Positions 32,762 through 43,968 of a stretch of DNA of 64,000 nucleotides are shown here, piece after piece; position 1 is the first letter of the stretch; each line of letters opens with the position of its first letter. Location: NCBI GenBank assembly GCA_965153355.1, contig OZ231126.1, forward strand, positions 110,236,001 through 110,300,000, written 5' to 3'. The translations under genes and the position numbers were made by a program. The notes below the pieces were generated by a model. That model ran no database searches. It saw only the letters and a list, made by a program, of their open reading frames with translations, and had not been told where the DNA came from. Origin of the DNA: Flaccisagitta enflata (lineage: Eukaryota; Chaetognatha; Sagittoidea; Aphragmophora).

Positions 32762-35700
32762 AATGGTACAGGTACAGAGTCACATCTCCAGCGATCATCT
32801 TTTGATTCTATCCATTTTCTTGAGTTCTATTTCTTCTTTTTCGCAGATAGATACGGGATGGGAAAGTGTGTAAGATAGGTTACATGCTCATATTGAGAAA
32901 CAAAGACTTGCAGAGACTGAGATATATATACTTGACCCAATGACAGCTCAACTCACCCATGAAACAAGATTGACGAGCATAGCCCTGTCCACTACCTCAT
33001 TGCCTATCATTTTGTGTGCTGGGCACTTGCCAGCTCAAAACAACGATGGTCATATGTTTTAACCAAAAGCTTCTCTTATGTATCAACAACAGGCCTGTTA
33101 TCGAGACAGGCATGAACAGCGTAGGCACCCATTTCCTTTATCAATGACGGGCTTTTTATTGTGACAGGCATGAACAGCGTAGGCACCCATTTCCTTTTCA
33201 TGGGATGAGATCAAGACTATTACTCTCAAATAACGCTTGACTTTTTTGGTGAAAGATTCCACTTTAACCGTCATCAGTTATCATTGTGGTTAAAACTATA
33301 AGAGGATGAATCGTTGCTTTTTTGCAGATAGATACGGGATGGGAAAGTGTGTATGATAGGTTACATGCTCATATTGAGAAACAAAGACTTGCAGAGACTG
33401 AGATATATATACTTGACCCAATGACAGCTCAACTCACCCATGAAACATGATTGACGAGCATAGCCCTGTCCACTACCTCATTCCCTATTATTTGGTGTGC
33501 TGGGCACTTGCCTGCTCAAAACAACAATGGTCATATGTTTTACCAAAAGCTCTTCTTATGTATCAATGACGGGCCTGTTATCGTGACAGGCATTTCTCTT
33601 TTGTATCAACGACGGGCTTTTTATCGTGACAGGCATGAACAGCGTAGGTATCCATTTCCTTTTCATGGGATGAGTCCACTGTTTCAAAGATACACATTGG
33701 TACAGGTACAGAGTCACATCTCCAGCGATCATCTTTTGATTCTGTCCATTTTCTTGAGTTCTATTTCTTCTTTTTCGCAGATAGATACGGGATGGGAAAG
33801 TATGTAAGATAGGTTACATGCTCATATTGAGAAACAAAGACTTGCAGAGACTGAGATATATATACTTGACCCAATGACAGCTCAACTCACCCATGAAACA
33901 AGATTGACGAGCATAGCCCTGTCCACTACCTCATTCCCTATCATTTGGTGGGCTGGGCACTTGCCAGCTCAAAACAACGATGGTCATATGTTTTCACCAA
34001 AAGCTTCTCTTATGTATCAACAACGGGCCTGTTATCGAGACAGGCATGAACAGCGTAGGCACCCATTTCCTTTATCAATGATGGGCTTTTTATCGTGACA
34101 GGCATGAACAGCGTAGGCACCCATTTCCTTTTCATGGGATGAGATCAAGACTATTACTCTCAAATAACGCTTGACTTTTGCAGTGAAAGATTCCACTTTA
34201 ACCGTCATCAGTTATCATTGTGGTTAAAACTATAAGAGGATGAATCGTTGCTTTTTCACAGATAGATACGGGATGGGAAAGTGTGTATGATAGGTTACAT
34301 GCTCATATTGAGAAACAAAGACTTGCAGAGACTGAGATATATATACTTGACCCAATGACAGCTCAACTCACCCATGAAACATGATTGACGAGCATAGCCC
34401 TGTCCACTACCTCATTCCCTATTATTTGGTGTGCTGGGCACTTGCCTGCTCAAAACAACGATGGTCATATGTTTTACCAAAAGCTCTTCTTATGTATCAA
34501 TGACGGGCCTGTTTTCGTGACAGGCATTTCTCTTTTGTATCAACAACGGGCTTTTTATCGTGACAGGCATGAACAGCGTAGGTACCCATTTCCTTTTCAT
34601 GGGATTAGTCCACTGTTTCAAAGATACACATTGGTACAGGTACGGAGTCACATCTCCAGCGATCATCTTTTGATTCTGTCCATTTTCTTGAGTTCTATTT
34701 CTTCTTTTTCGCAGATAGATACGGGATGGGAAAGTGTGTAAGATAGGTTACATGCTCATATTGAGAAACAAAGACTTGCAGAGACTGAGATATATATACT
34801 TGACCCAATGACAGCTCAACTCACCCATGAAACAAGATTGACGAGCATAGCCCTGTCCACTACCTCATTCCCTATCATTTGGTGTGCTGGGCACTTGCCA
34901 GCTCAAAACAACAATGGTCATATGTTTTAACCAAAAGCTTCTCTTATGTATCAACAACAGGCCTGTTATCGAGACAGGCCTGAACAGCGTAGGCACCCAT
35001 TTCCTTTTTCAATGATGGGCTTTTTATCGTGACAGGCATGCACAGCGAAGGCACCCATTTCCTTTTCATGGGATGAGATCAAGACTATTACTCTCAAATA
35101 ACGCTTGACTTTTGCGGTGAAAGATTCCACTTTAACTGTCATCAGTTATCATTGTGGTTAAAACTATAAGAGGATGAATCGTTGCTTTTTCGCAGATAGA
35201 TACGGGATGGGAAAGTGTGTATGATAGGTTACATGCTCATATTGAGAAACAAAGACTTGCAGAGAATGAGATATATATACTTGACCCAATGACAGCTCAA
35301 CTCACCCATGAAACAAGATTGACGAGCATAGCCCTGTCCACTACCTCATTCCCTATCATTTGGTGTGCTGGGCACTTGCCAGCTCAAAACAATGATGGTC
35401 ATATATTTTAACCAAAAGCTTCTCTTATGTATCAACAACGGGCCTGTTATCAAGACAGGCATGAACAGCGTAGGCACCCATTTCTTTTATCAATGACGGG
35501 CTTTTTATCGTGACAGGCATGAACAGCGTAGGCACCCATTTCCTTTTCATGGGATGAGATCAAGACTATTACTCTTAAATAACGCTTGACTTTTGCGGTG
35601 AAAGATTCCACTTTAACCGTCATCAGTTATCATTGTGGTTAAAACTATAAGAAGATACGGGATGGGAAAGTGTGCATGTTAGGTTATATACTCATATTGA

Positions 35701-36990
35701 GAAACAAAGACTTGCAGAGACTGAGATATGTATACTTGACCCAATGACAGCTCAACTCACCCATGAAACATGATTGACGCGCATAGCCCTGTCCACTACC
35801 TCATTCCCTGTTATTTGATGTGTTGGGCACTTGCCTGCTCAAAACAACGATGGTCATATGTTTTACCAAAAGCTTGTCTTATGTATCAATGACGGGCCTG
35901 TTATCGTGACACGCATTTCTCTTTTGTATCAACAACGAGCTTTTTATCGTGACGGCATGAACAGCGTAGGTACCCATTTCCTTTTCATGGGATGAGTCCA
36001 CTGTTTCAAAGATACACATTGGTACAGGTACAGAGTCACATCTCCAGCGATCATCTTTTGATTCTGTCCATTTTCTTGAGTTCTATTTCTTCTTTTTCGC
36101 AGATAGATACGGGATGGGAAAGTGTGTAAGATAGGTTACATGCTCATATCGAGAAACAAAGACTTGCAGAGACTGAGATATATATACTTGACCCAATGAC
36201 AGCTCAACTCACCCATGAAACAAGATTGACGAGCATAGCCCTGTCCACTACCTCATTCCCTATCATTTGGTACGCTGGGCACTTGCCAGCTCAAAACAAC
36301 GATGGTCATATGTTTTAACCAAAAGCTTCTCTTATGTATCAACAACGGGCCTGTTATCGAGACAGGCATGAACAGCGTAGGCACCCATTTCCTTTATCAA
36401 TGACGGGCTTTTTATCGTGACAGGCATGAACAGCGTAGGCACCCATTTCCTTTTCATGGGATGAGATCAAGACTATTATTCTTAAATAACGCTTGACTTT
36501 TGCGGTGAAAGATTCCACTTTAACCGTCATCAGTTATCATTGTGGTTAAAACTATAAGAAGATACGGGATGGGAAAGTGTGTATGTTAGGTTACATACTC
36601 ATATTGAGAAACAAAGACTTGCAGAGACTGAGATATATATACTTGACCCAATGACAGCTCAACTCACCCATGAAACATGATTGACGCACATAGCCCTGTC
36701 CACTACCTCATTCCCTATTATTTGGTGTGCTGGGCACTTGCCTGCTCAAAACAACGATGGTCATATGTTTTACCAAAAGCTCTTCTTATGTATCAACGAC
36801 GGGCCTGTTATCGTGACAGGCATTTCTCTTTTGTATCAACGACGGGCTTTTTATCGTGACAGGCATGAACAGCGTAGGTACCCATTTCCTTTTCATGGGA
36901 TGAGTCCACTGTTTCAAAGATACACATTGGTACAGGTACAGAGTCACATCTCCAGCGATCATCTTTTGATTCTGTCCATTTTCTTGAGTT
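32762..36990 (+). repeat. 934-bp higher-order satellite, left block
   Basis: Starts mid-monomer. Monomer starts (the A after CGCAG or a variant) lie at 32847, 33328, 33781, 34262, 34715 and 35196, giving strictly alternating spacings of 481 and 453 bp. The 453-bp monomer contains TTTCTCTTTTGTATCAACGA and a GAGTCCACTGTTTCAAAG half. The 481-bp monomer contains GAGATCAAGACTATTACTCT and CGTCATCAGTTATCATTGTG. Both share the first 215 bp or so. Two later copies share a deletion of about 26 bp (near 35650 and 36558). The block ends abruptly at about 36990 within a 453-bp monomer. Confidence 0.95.
35196..35411 (+). pseudogene. exon-like frame in satellite monomer, fully open copy
   Basis: After TTTTTCGCAG the frame reads IDTGWESVYDRLHAHIEKQR, then DPMTAQLTHETRLTS and FPIIWCAGHLPAQNND, with TAA at 35409-35411. 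Other 481-bp monomers have TAA at the Tyr codon and 453-bp monomers have TGA after THET. This copy has neither, and probably shows the ancestral exon. The upstream pyrimidine tract and CAG form a good 3' splice site. The family is not recognised, and one copy per monomer makes translation unlikely. Confidence 0.4.
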
Positions 36991-37024
36991 TTCTTTGTAA
37001 AAGAATTCGATTTTTGCATTTCAG

Positions 37025-37191
37025 AATAGAAAATCCTCTCCTCTGTGAAACAAGCATTAACTTCAAAGGAGCACAGCTTTTAAACGTAGCTCCTTAAGCA
37101 CCAGACACAGAAGCCAATCCTCATTCGGCTTCTGGTTCTCATTCGGCTTCTGGTTCTCGTGCGGGACGGAGCTCCCCTCGGATTATTTTTC
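37025..37191 (+). pseudogene. exon-like fragment, Ser/Ala-rich
   Basis: An acceptor-like TTTGCATTTCAG ends at 37024. The frame reads IENPLLCETSINFKGAQLL, a TAA at 37095-37097, then the same frame continues APDTEANPHSASGSHSASGS and RAGRSSPR. Nearby 37220-37290 reads ERRPVKQRKTQTVRLGNS. Composition recalls exons 1-2 of the recombinase-like gene, but homology is not established. Confidence 0.35.
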
Positions 37192-37518
37192 TGGATTTTT
37201 TTTTTCTCTGCCTTTCTCCGTTTGCCTCGGAGCGAAGGCCCGTGAAACAAAGAAAAACCCAAACAGTTAGACTCGGCAACTCGTAAGCTTTTAACACGAA
37301 GAAACGAAAGAAACTGCAAGTCGGCGAAATTGAATATACTAATTATCTATGACGGGGAGTGATTAAATCATAATAATGGAGCGGACGATTGTTAATTAAC
37401 TAACCAAAATGACTACTTAATACGTGAACCTCATGCTTCGTGGGTTAGTGGCGGTGGTGGATGGCCCTTACATCGGCCCCCTTGGGCTTTCGCTGCTCGT
37501 CTCCTGGAGCTTCCTCAA

Positions 37519-37662
37519 ATGGATTCAAGCAATTCGCGCGCGCATCGCAAGTCACTCATTTCAAGGTCGAACGTTACGATTATGCTACGCGATGGGGAGC
37601 GCTTCCCACGCAAACTAATGGACACAGGACCACGAAGCTGTACAACTACCAACCAAAGCTAA
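37519..37662 (+). CDS. 47-aa coding-like ORF upstream of LINE A
   Basis: ATG at 37519, TAA at 37660-37662. Starts MDSSNSRAHRKSLISRSNVT and is Ser/Arg-rich. It ends 96 bp before the LINE ATG. It may be a short ORF1-like or host exon fragment; the product is unknown. Confidence 0.3.
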   Translation: MDSSNSRAHRKSLISRSNVTIMLRDGERFPRKLMDTGPRSCTTTNQS

Positions 37663-37758
37663 GTAGTGTGATGTTCCGCTTGATGACAATTTATATGTAC
37701 TACTCCCCTTTTCCTGGTGCTTTTCGCCTGCTTATCGTCTTAGGTCTTATTGTGTAAA

Positions 37759-40700
37759 ATGCAAAGTACACAAGATTTTGATGACATTTTAGATGACGCA
37801 ACCAAAGACCTGAATAATATCTTTCAAACAGAAGAAGATGAAACAGTTAATGAAATCAACTCAAGTTTTACTGATAGTCAATACTACACTGAAACTGAAT
37901 TCACTGACTTCTTGATTGATGAAAAAATTTCCGACAATTGTGGCCTGAAAGTGCTTTCACTTAACATAGCCAACATTCTGTCAAAACTAAGTGACTTTAA
38001 GATATTTATTCAAAACTTATCTAACAAGTCAAATAAACCTAATATTATAGCAATTACAGAAACACACTTAAATGATAAACAAAATCACGGCTATACAGAC
38101 GATGAACTGATGAACCTGATCCCAGGATATCGATTTTATTTCAAAAACAGACAAAGCAAGAAAGGTGGTGGAGTTGGTATTCTAATTGACATTAATATCG
38201 CATCTCATGCAAAAGTTGAATCTGAAAATTTTTTCATTGATGAAGTGTTTGAAAATATTACAATTTGCATACCAAATGTTCAATTTGAACATGGAAAGAA
38301 AGACTTAATTTTTCTGACTGTCTACCGACAACCAGGAAACGATAACCTTGACAGATTCCTTGAATCACTTCAGGGATGGCTTAACAAATATGACAAAAGA
38401 ACTAATGAAATCCTTATTACGGGTGACATGAACCTTGATCTTCTAAAATATCAAAGTCATGCACCAACTTCGGACTATATGGACATAATGATGTCTCATT
38501 CTCTGCTACCAATGATTACAAGACCGACACGAATAAAACACACCAGTGCTAGCCTTATTGATCACCTATTTTTCAAATCTGCAATAAAAAGATCGGGCAT
38601 TTTAGCAACTGAAATAGCAGGTCATCATGGTTTTACTGATCATTATCCTATTTTTTGTGTGATTGGAATTAGCAATGTTAAGAGAAACATTTCAAGGACC
38701 TTCACAAAAAAATACTTTACTTGTAAGGGACACGAGAAAAGACGTGAAGGATTAAGAAATGAGGATTGGGAAACGTTTTTTTCTGAAAATGATCCGAACA
38801 CTGCTTACGAATTTTTCCAGGATAAATATTGTTCTCTCTACCATGATTCTCTTACAATAAAATCCGTTGAACTAAAAGGTCAAAACTGTCCACGGGAACC
38901 ATGGATGACACTTGAAATCCTCCAAAAAATACGACGAAGGGACAGACTTGCTAAGTTAAGAGGAAGACGAGAGGACTACAAAAGAATTAGGAATGAAATA
39001 GTAAGTGACTGTCGCAAAGCTGAAAGGGACTACTACAAAAAGAAAATTTCAGACAACTGGAACAACATAAAAGAGCAATGGAATGTCTTAAGGAAAATAA
39101 TGGGCAAGCAGAACGACAAATCAAACCTACCATCTGCCTTTAAACATAACAACAACTGGATAACTGACAAACAAGAAATATCTAACTGCATTAACCAATA
39201 CTACTCTAGTGTTGGACTAGATACAAACAGAAGTGTAGGAAATTCTAAGAAGGATCCAAAGTTCTATTTACATAAAAACAGGGAAAGAGTAAGTGATCAG
39301 TTGATGACGGGTCGTTTTACTGAACAGGATATTCTTAATGCATGTAGATTGCTTCGCCCTAAGTCTAGCTGTGATGCCTACGGACTGTCACAGAAGGTTT
39401 TATTGCAGGACATGGATATTCTTGCACCTATGTTTGTCCATCTGATTAATTGCTCGCTTTCTGCTGGTATTTGCCCTGATATGAGCAAAATTGCAAGGGT
39501 TATTCCTGTCTACAAAAATAAGGGTGAAAATTACTTGTTTTCTAACTACCGACCCATATCCATGCTGCCAGTCTTCTCAAAGATCATAGAAAAATTAGTA
39601 TATAACAAGATTTTTGATTTCCTGGTGCGCTATGAAATTCTCTTCAAATCCCAGTATGGGTTTAGAAGGGGACATAGTACAACTCATGCAACACTAGATT
39701 TTTTAAAAACAGTTGAAGCCGCGCTTAAGCAGGGGGAGCTTGCTGTTGGAGTTTTTATTGATTTAAGTAAGGCCTTTGACACTCTAGATCATGAAATACT
39801 ACTATCTAAACTTGATCACTATGGCATTAGAGGTAAATGGTTATCATGGATCAGATCATACCTGACAAACAGACAGCAATATGTGGATGTAGATGGTGTA
39901 AACAGCACAATGTCACCGATTACAGTTGGAGTGCCTCAAGGTAGTATCTTGGGACCACTACTGTTTCTCATATATATAAATGACCTCCCTGCTGCCCTTG
40001 ACAAACTTATCCCGGTAATGTTCGCTGATGACACAAATCTTGTGCTTAGGGGCAAAAATCTACCTGAGATAGAAGCCACACTTAATCATGAACTTGAAAG
40101 CCTAAATGATTATTTTAAAGCTAACAAATTGAAGCTCAATGCAGAAAAAACTAAACTTGTCTGTTTTAGAAAGAAAAATTTTCCCTTTGCTCAAGAAGAT
40201 CTTGGTGTGGTATTGGATAATGCTAAAATTGAATGCGAAAAAAATACTACATTCTTAGGTATTACGCTTGATGAGCACCTTACATGGGAGGACCATTGCA
40301 ATAAAGTTGCAAATAAGATGGCAAAAAATACGGGAGTTCTCAATCGCATAAAGAATCTAGTACCCGCAACTTCCCTTCTCACTATTTACAATTCACTCAT
40401 TTTCTCACATCTTTCTTATGGTTTAGAGGCTTGGGGGGCAACAACTGCCAAAAACCTGAAAAGAATAATTGGCATTCAGAAAAAAGCTGTAAGAATAATC
40501 GGAAAATCTCATTGGCTTGCTCACACTGAACCAAGAATGAATAACCTAGAATTACTAAAAGTAAAGGACCAACACCAATTTCAATGTCTTACGATGATGT
40601 ACAATATGATAAAAGGAGTTAGTCCAGATATTTTTAATTATCGGCAGAACCTCAACACTAACCTCAGTCAACGTGGCCTAAGATCATCTGTGTCTCATCC

Positions 40701-40920
40701 AGACAATGTAAGATTACCTGCTCACTCCTGCTCTCACAGTAAAACATCTTTTCAGACTGTTGCTCCTTCTTTTTGGAACGAAATTTCAGAAGAGAGTAAA
40801 AGAATTGATTCCACAAAACGTTTTAAGAAACAAATCAAAAGCTCCTTGCTTGAAACTTATACTGAGCTGTGCATTTGTACCAACCCCCTTTGTATTGACA
40901 GGAGATTCCACCAGGCGTGA
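37759..40920 (+). CDS. LINE A polyprotein: AP endonuclease plus reverse transcriptase, intact
   Basis: A single 1053-aa ORF of a non-LTR retrotransposon, needed for target-primed reverse transcription. After an acidic N-terminal extension of about 75 residues comes an apurinic-type endonuclease: ITETHLND (Glu101), GDMNLDLL (Asp223, Asn225) and FTDHYP (Asp294, His295). Next is a linker rich in Lys/Arg, then the reverse transcriptase: NYRPISMLPVFSKIIEKL, YGFRRGHSTTHATLDFL, DLSKAFDTLDH, GVPQGSILGPLLF and the catalytic FADD (residues 755-758). The C-terminus has CTNPLCIDRRFH. Layout and motifs fit the CR1/jockey group; the exact clade is not settled. I start at the first ATG; a TTG three codons upstream is less likely. 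No stop or frameshift, so the copy may be recent. Colinear over its whole length with LINE B, but clearly diverged. Confidence 0.95.
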   Translation: MQSTQDFDDILDDATKDLNNIFQTEEDETVNEINSSFTDSQYYTETEFTDFLIDEKISDNCGLKVLSLNIANILSKLSDFKIFIQNLSNKSNKPNIIAITETHLNDKQNHGYTDDELMNLIPGYRFYFKNRQSKKGGGVGILIDINIASHAKVESENFFIDEVFENITICIPNVQFEHGKKDLIFLTVYRQPGNDNLDRFLESLQGWLNKYDKRTNEILITGDMNLDLLKYQSHAPTSDYMDIMMSHSLLPMITRPTRIKHTSASLIDHLFFKSAIKRSGILATEIAGHHGFTDHYPIFCVIGISNVKRNISRTFTKKYFTCKGHEKRREGLRNEDWETFFSENDPNTAYEFFQDKYCSLYHDSLTIKSVELKGQNCPREPWMTLEILQKIRRRDRLAKLRGRREDYKRIRNEIVSDCRKAERDYYKKKISDNWNNIKEQWNVLRKIMGKQNDKSNLPSAFKHNNNWITDKQEISNCINQYYSSVGLDTNRSVGNSKKDPKFYLHKNRERVSDQLMTGRFTEQDILNACRLLRPKSSCDAYGLSQKVLLQDMDILAPMFVHLINCSLSAGICPDMSKIARVIPVYKNKGENYLFSNYRPISMLPVFSKIIEKLVYNKIFDFLVRYEILFKSQYGFRRGHSTTHATLDFLKTVEAALKQGELAVGVFIDLSKAFDTLDHEILLSKLDHYGIRGKWLSWIRSYLTNRQQYVDVDGVNSTMSPITVGVPQGSILGPLLFLIYINDLPAALDKLIPVMFADDTNLVLRGKNLPEIEATLNHELESLNDYFKANKLKLNAEKTKLVCFRKKNFPFAQEDLGVVLDNAKIECEKNTTFLGITLDEHLTWEDHCNKVANKMAKNTGVLNRIKNLVPATSLLTIYNSLIFSHLSYGLEAWGATTAKNLKRIIGIQKKAVRIIGKSHWLAHTEPRMNNLELLKVKDQHQFQCLTMMYNMIKGVSPDIFNYRQNLNTNLSQRGLRSSVSHPDNVRLPAHSCSHSKTSFQTVAPSFWNEISEESKRIDSTKRFKKQIKSSLLETYTELCICTNPLCIDRRFHQA

Positions 40921-41277
40921 CACTTATCTACCTACCCTTTTTCCTAATCCTGTGCATTAATTCACTCTCAGCCTGACAGTTTCCGTAGAATTTCTTTGTC
41001 TTCACTGACCCTTGCCATTGCCAATCCTGCTTGTCCTTGGTTAAATTTGCCCCTCTTCTCCGATTGGATTAGAAATGCCCTTTGTCCATGTCCTTGTCCC
41101 CTGGTCCACTTCCCACCTAGTTTGATTCCCCTTACCCGAGCCGTACTGTCTTTATCTCCCTCATCTGTCAGCCGAACTTGTTCTAATTGTCTTGTTTCGT
41201 TTTTGCAAATTATTTACATTTGCCAAATTTTCCCCTGAATTCTAAAATCTTTTTTCTCCTTTCCCATTAACCATCAG
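40921..41277. other. pyrimidine-rich 3' region of LINE A
   Basis: CT-rich, stop-containing sequence that resembles the tract after LINE B in composition. It ends in CCCATTAACCATCAG, a possible splice acceptor. No poly-A or obvious microsatellite tail. Confidence 0.45.
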
Positions 41278-41407
41278 GATTGTCATCAAAGGCCGCACGG
41301 TCAGGAAACAACGACTGCAACATGAAAATTGGGCATCGTTCCGTTGGTGCCCTCAAAACCACACTTCAAACAATCCAGGAAAGTTTATTTTCATCTATAT
41401 GGCATAA
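41278..41407 (+). pseudogene. exon-like fragment after LINE A, GRTVRKQ motif
   Basis: After the acceptor CAG (41275-41277), one leftover base then IVIKGRTVRKQRLQHENW and ASFRWCPQNH, stop TAA at 41405-41407. The same splice phase and a similar GRT-hydrophobic-x-x-Q pattern occur in the fragment after LINE B (48229-48358). Product unknown. Confidence 0.4.
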
Positions 41408-41844
41408 AGAAAACGCGTTTAAAAAAATCATGCATTCATTGCCACCGGATTAGAGTGAAATCTGATCCAACAGGCAATGGCCACAACTGGTGACCTTTGG
41501 TCATCACCTTAAAAACCCTTGCGTAACCCCCTTTCTCTGGGGTAGCAACAAACTTCCTCTTTTAACTGCTCTTGAAACAAACGGAGAAACCATATGGATA
41601 GATGTGTCTGTTGAATCATTTTAAAAAAAAGGCATAATTGAATGTGTAGGCCCTTGATCGCTTTTGGTTTGCTAGAACTTGTAAACATGTTAAATTAAGT
41701 TTTATGTATCTTATCAATTTGCGAATGGGGCTCATTTGAGTGGATTGAGAAGCAAGCCCTAAGTTGATTCTGTCAAATAAGTGGAAGTATCCACTCTGTA
41801 ACGCATTCAAATATGTCATCTGTACTTATATTTCCCTCTCCTAG
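41408..41844. other. unannotated DNA
   Basis: Includes a small hairpin-like GGTGACCTTTGGTCATCACC near 41490-41510. No gene supported. Confidence 0.4.
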
Positions 41845-42072
41845 ATTTCTTTTTCCGCCTACCGCGCAGCATCATTTGACATGGGGGCCGTTTACGTTAT
41901 CCTTCAACTCTTAGGCGGACGGGAAATCAGAACCGGGAAAATTAGCGTTAAACAACAACCTCAACAGCAACTCAAACTCAACAACAAACGTAACAACAAA
42001 CTCAACAACAATAACATCAACAACCACAACAACAACCACAACAAACTCATCAACAAACTCAACAGCAACTAA
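41845..42072 (+). pseudogene. exon-like fragment running into a CAACAA repeat
   Basis: An acceptor TTTCCCTCTCCTAG ends at 41844. The frame reads ISFSAYRAASFDMGAVYVIL, then QLLGGREIRTGKISVKQQ, then about 40 residues of Asn/Gln/Lys from a CAACAA-type repeat, stop at 42070-42072. The first 35 residues look like a genuine protein segment; the tail is repeat expansion. Family not recognised. Confidence 0.4.
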
Positions 42073-42201
42073 AGACTTTCTCAAGAAGTCACAACTTCTT
42101 TCGGGTTACATAATCAACAAGCTTCCATTATCGCGCTCAATGAATGCAATTTCTGAAAATAACTCTCTCATTTGCGTATCATTGTATACTGTGTCTTACT
42201 A

Positions 42202-42843
42202 ACGGGTGGTCAAAAAAAAAGTGACTTTTTCATTTTCTCATTTCTTTTATAAAATAATGTTTAGAGTAAAATTTCTTTTTTTGCTAATAAGATATGGTGC
42301 AGGACAATTTTTTTCATTATTATGATTTTTGTATATCTTCTATACATTTCAAGTTATTTGCAATAAACTGATTTTGATTTTGGACCGCCTTGATTTTTAC
42401 CAAAGATTTTTTGTAAAAAAATTAAAATTTTTCTATAGATTTATTATCTATAGTTAAGAACAACTTAAAAACTGATGAAAAACCTAAAAAAAATTTTAAA
42501 AATACAAACATATAACAAAACAAAAAATACTTCTAAAAACATTGTTTTATTTTCTACTCAAATCTTTTAAACCAAAGCTTGCAGGCTTATGAATAATAGT
42601 ATTTATTTCAAACAGGACTTAATAAACATAATTGTTTCTTAAAAACAATTAATAATCTATATTATAACCGATTTATGCAAACATTTCACTTTTTTGTATT
42701 TATATAACTATGTGTTTTACAAAATTAAAAGAAATTAATTCTTTTATACAGTTTACTTCATTTTAAAAATATCAACTCATAAAAAAAATTTCAAACTTAT
42801 TGGGAAAAATTCTAGCTTAGTCACTTTTTTTTTGACCACCCGT
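42202..42843. mobile_element. 642-bp TA-flanked miniature element with 24-bp perfect inverted ends
   Basis: Ends are 42202-42225 (ACGGGTGGTCAAAAAAAAAG...) and the exact complement at 42820-42843. TA flanks lie at 42200-42201 and 42844-42845. The interior is very AT-rich and non-coding. Consistent with a recent non-autonomous Tc1/mariner-superfamily insertion. Confidence 0.85.
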
Positions 42844-42845
42844 TA

Positions 42846-43083
42846 CTTCTTTGGACCCATGGCTTATTTGTAATCCTTCCGATAAATTTTATTGTAAATC
42901 GTCATTTCACACTCGCGAAATTGGAAGTGGACGGGAAAGATTCTTTCACGCCCAAAGCGCTACTTCCCACCGCCGAGCAGCGGCTGATACGCCCCGGAAT
43001 TGTCCGCCCCCTTACCGCCGCCGACGATGACGTTGATGCTGACGAGTTGGACGCGAGTTTGATGGACACACTCGACGCTTAAA
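42846..43083 (+). pseudogene. C-terminal exon-like fragment, acidic end
   Basis: An open frame immediately right of the miniature element reads, from about 42920, KLEVDGKDSFTPKALLPT, RLIRPGIVRPLTAADDD and DADELDASLMDTLDA, with TAA at about 43081. GC content is much higher than the flanks. It looks like the acidic C-terminus of a protein. No convincing acceptor was located; the product is unknown. Confidence 0.45.
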
Positions 43084-43500
43084 TGCAATTTCTCTTCCTC
43101 AGCCATCCTCGCTATTTTACTAAATATTAGTCTCTTTGATTCGTCACGGCATTAGTCAAAATTGATTTCATGGGTATTTCACGTCCATTTCATATTCAAC
43201 CCATTGTAGTCTAACTGATTATTACTCGGCGATAGTCTTTCATTGATTTTCTCGTCCTAATAATATTTATCTGGCTGTGATGCAATTTCTTGTCCATTCC
43301 TCTGACGTCAAATGTCTTTTATTATAAGAAGATGCTTTTGTATTTTCGTATTTATGCCTCTTCTTTGACGTCTTTTATCATTTTAAACATGACTCTTTGA
43401 TCTCTCGTTTTTATTAATGGAAAGTGCTTTTACTCATACTCCGTCATGTGATCTTTTTCTTTTCATATCCGCATTCTTGTGAAAAAAAAAACAAAACAAA
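43084..43500. other. unannotated AT-rich DNA
   Basis: TTTGACGTC words recur (43305, 43362) but no gene is supported. Confidence 0.4.
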
Positions 43501-43630
43501 ACAATGTCATCCAACAAAAACCTGGGGCGGCGCGGCATGACGCAAACGGATGACGTTTGAGGAAAAAACAAAGTAAATCCTAAAATCGTTCGTGGAAAAT
43601 AACTCAACAAACTACAGTAAAAAAGTGGCA

Positions 43631-43732
43631 ATGAGTCGTTCAGAAGCGGACACTAACGCTCAAATTGCAATCGCTTCACACGGTGCGCCAAAGCCCATCG
43701 CAAAGGTTTCAACTTGGAGACAATTTCATTGA
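43631..43732 (+). CDS. 33-aa coding-like ORF upstream of LINE B
   Basis: ATG at 43631, TGA at 43730-43732. Reads MSRSEADTNAQIAIASHGAP and KPIAKVSTWRQFH. A shorter ATG frame just upstream (43504-43560) reads MSSNKNLGRRGMTQTDDV. Its position mirrors the 47-aa ORF before LINE A, but sequence similarity is not clear. Confidence 0.3.
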   Translation: MSRSEADTNAQIAIASHGAPKPIAKVSTWRQFH

Positions 43733-43968
43733 ATATTCATATCTTCACCAAGGTAAACGCTACCTGAATCTCTGCAGAATACAGTGTTGCTCCAATCTTG
43801 CTTTCTTAAACAATCACCTATCACCAATCTTGCTTCCTTAACCAATTTTCGCATTATAGAATTCCTTCTTTTGTTCCCACTCATCCTCCGTTAATAAGGT
43901 GTCTCACTTTCCCCAGTTATGTCTTGCCTTCTAATCCTTTTCTCTCTTTTTTCTTTTTCTTTCATATA

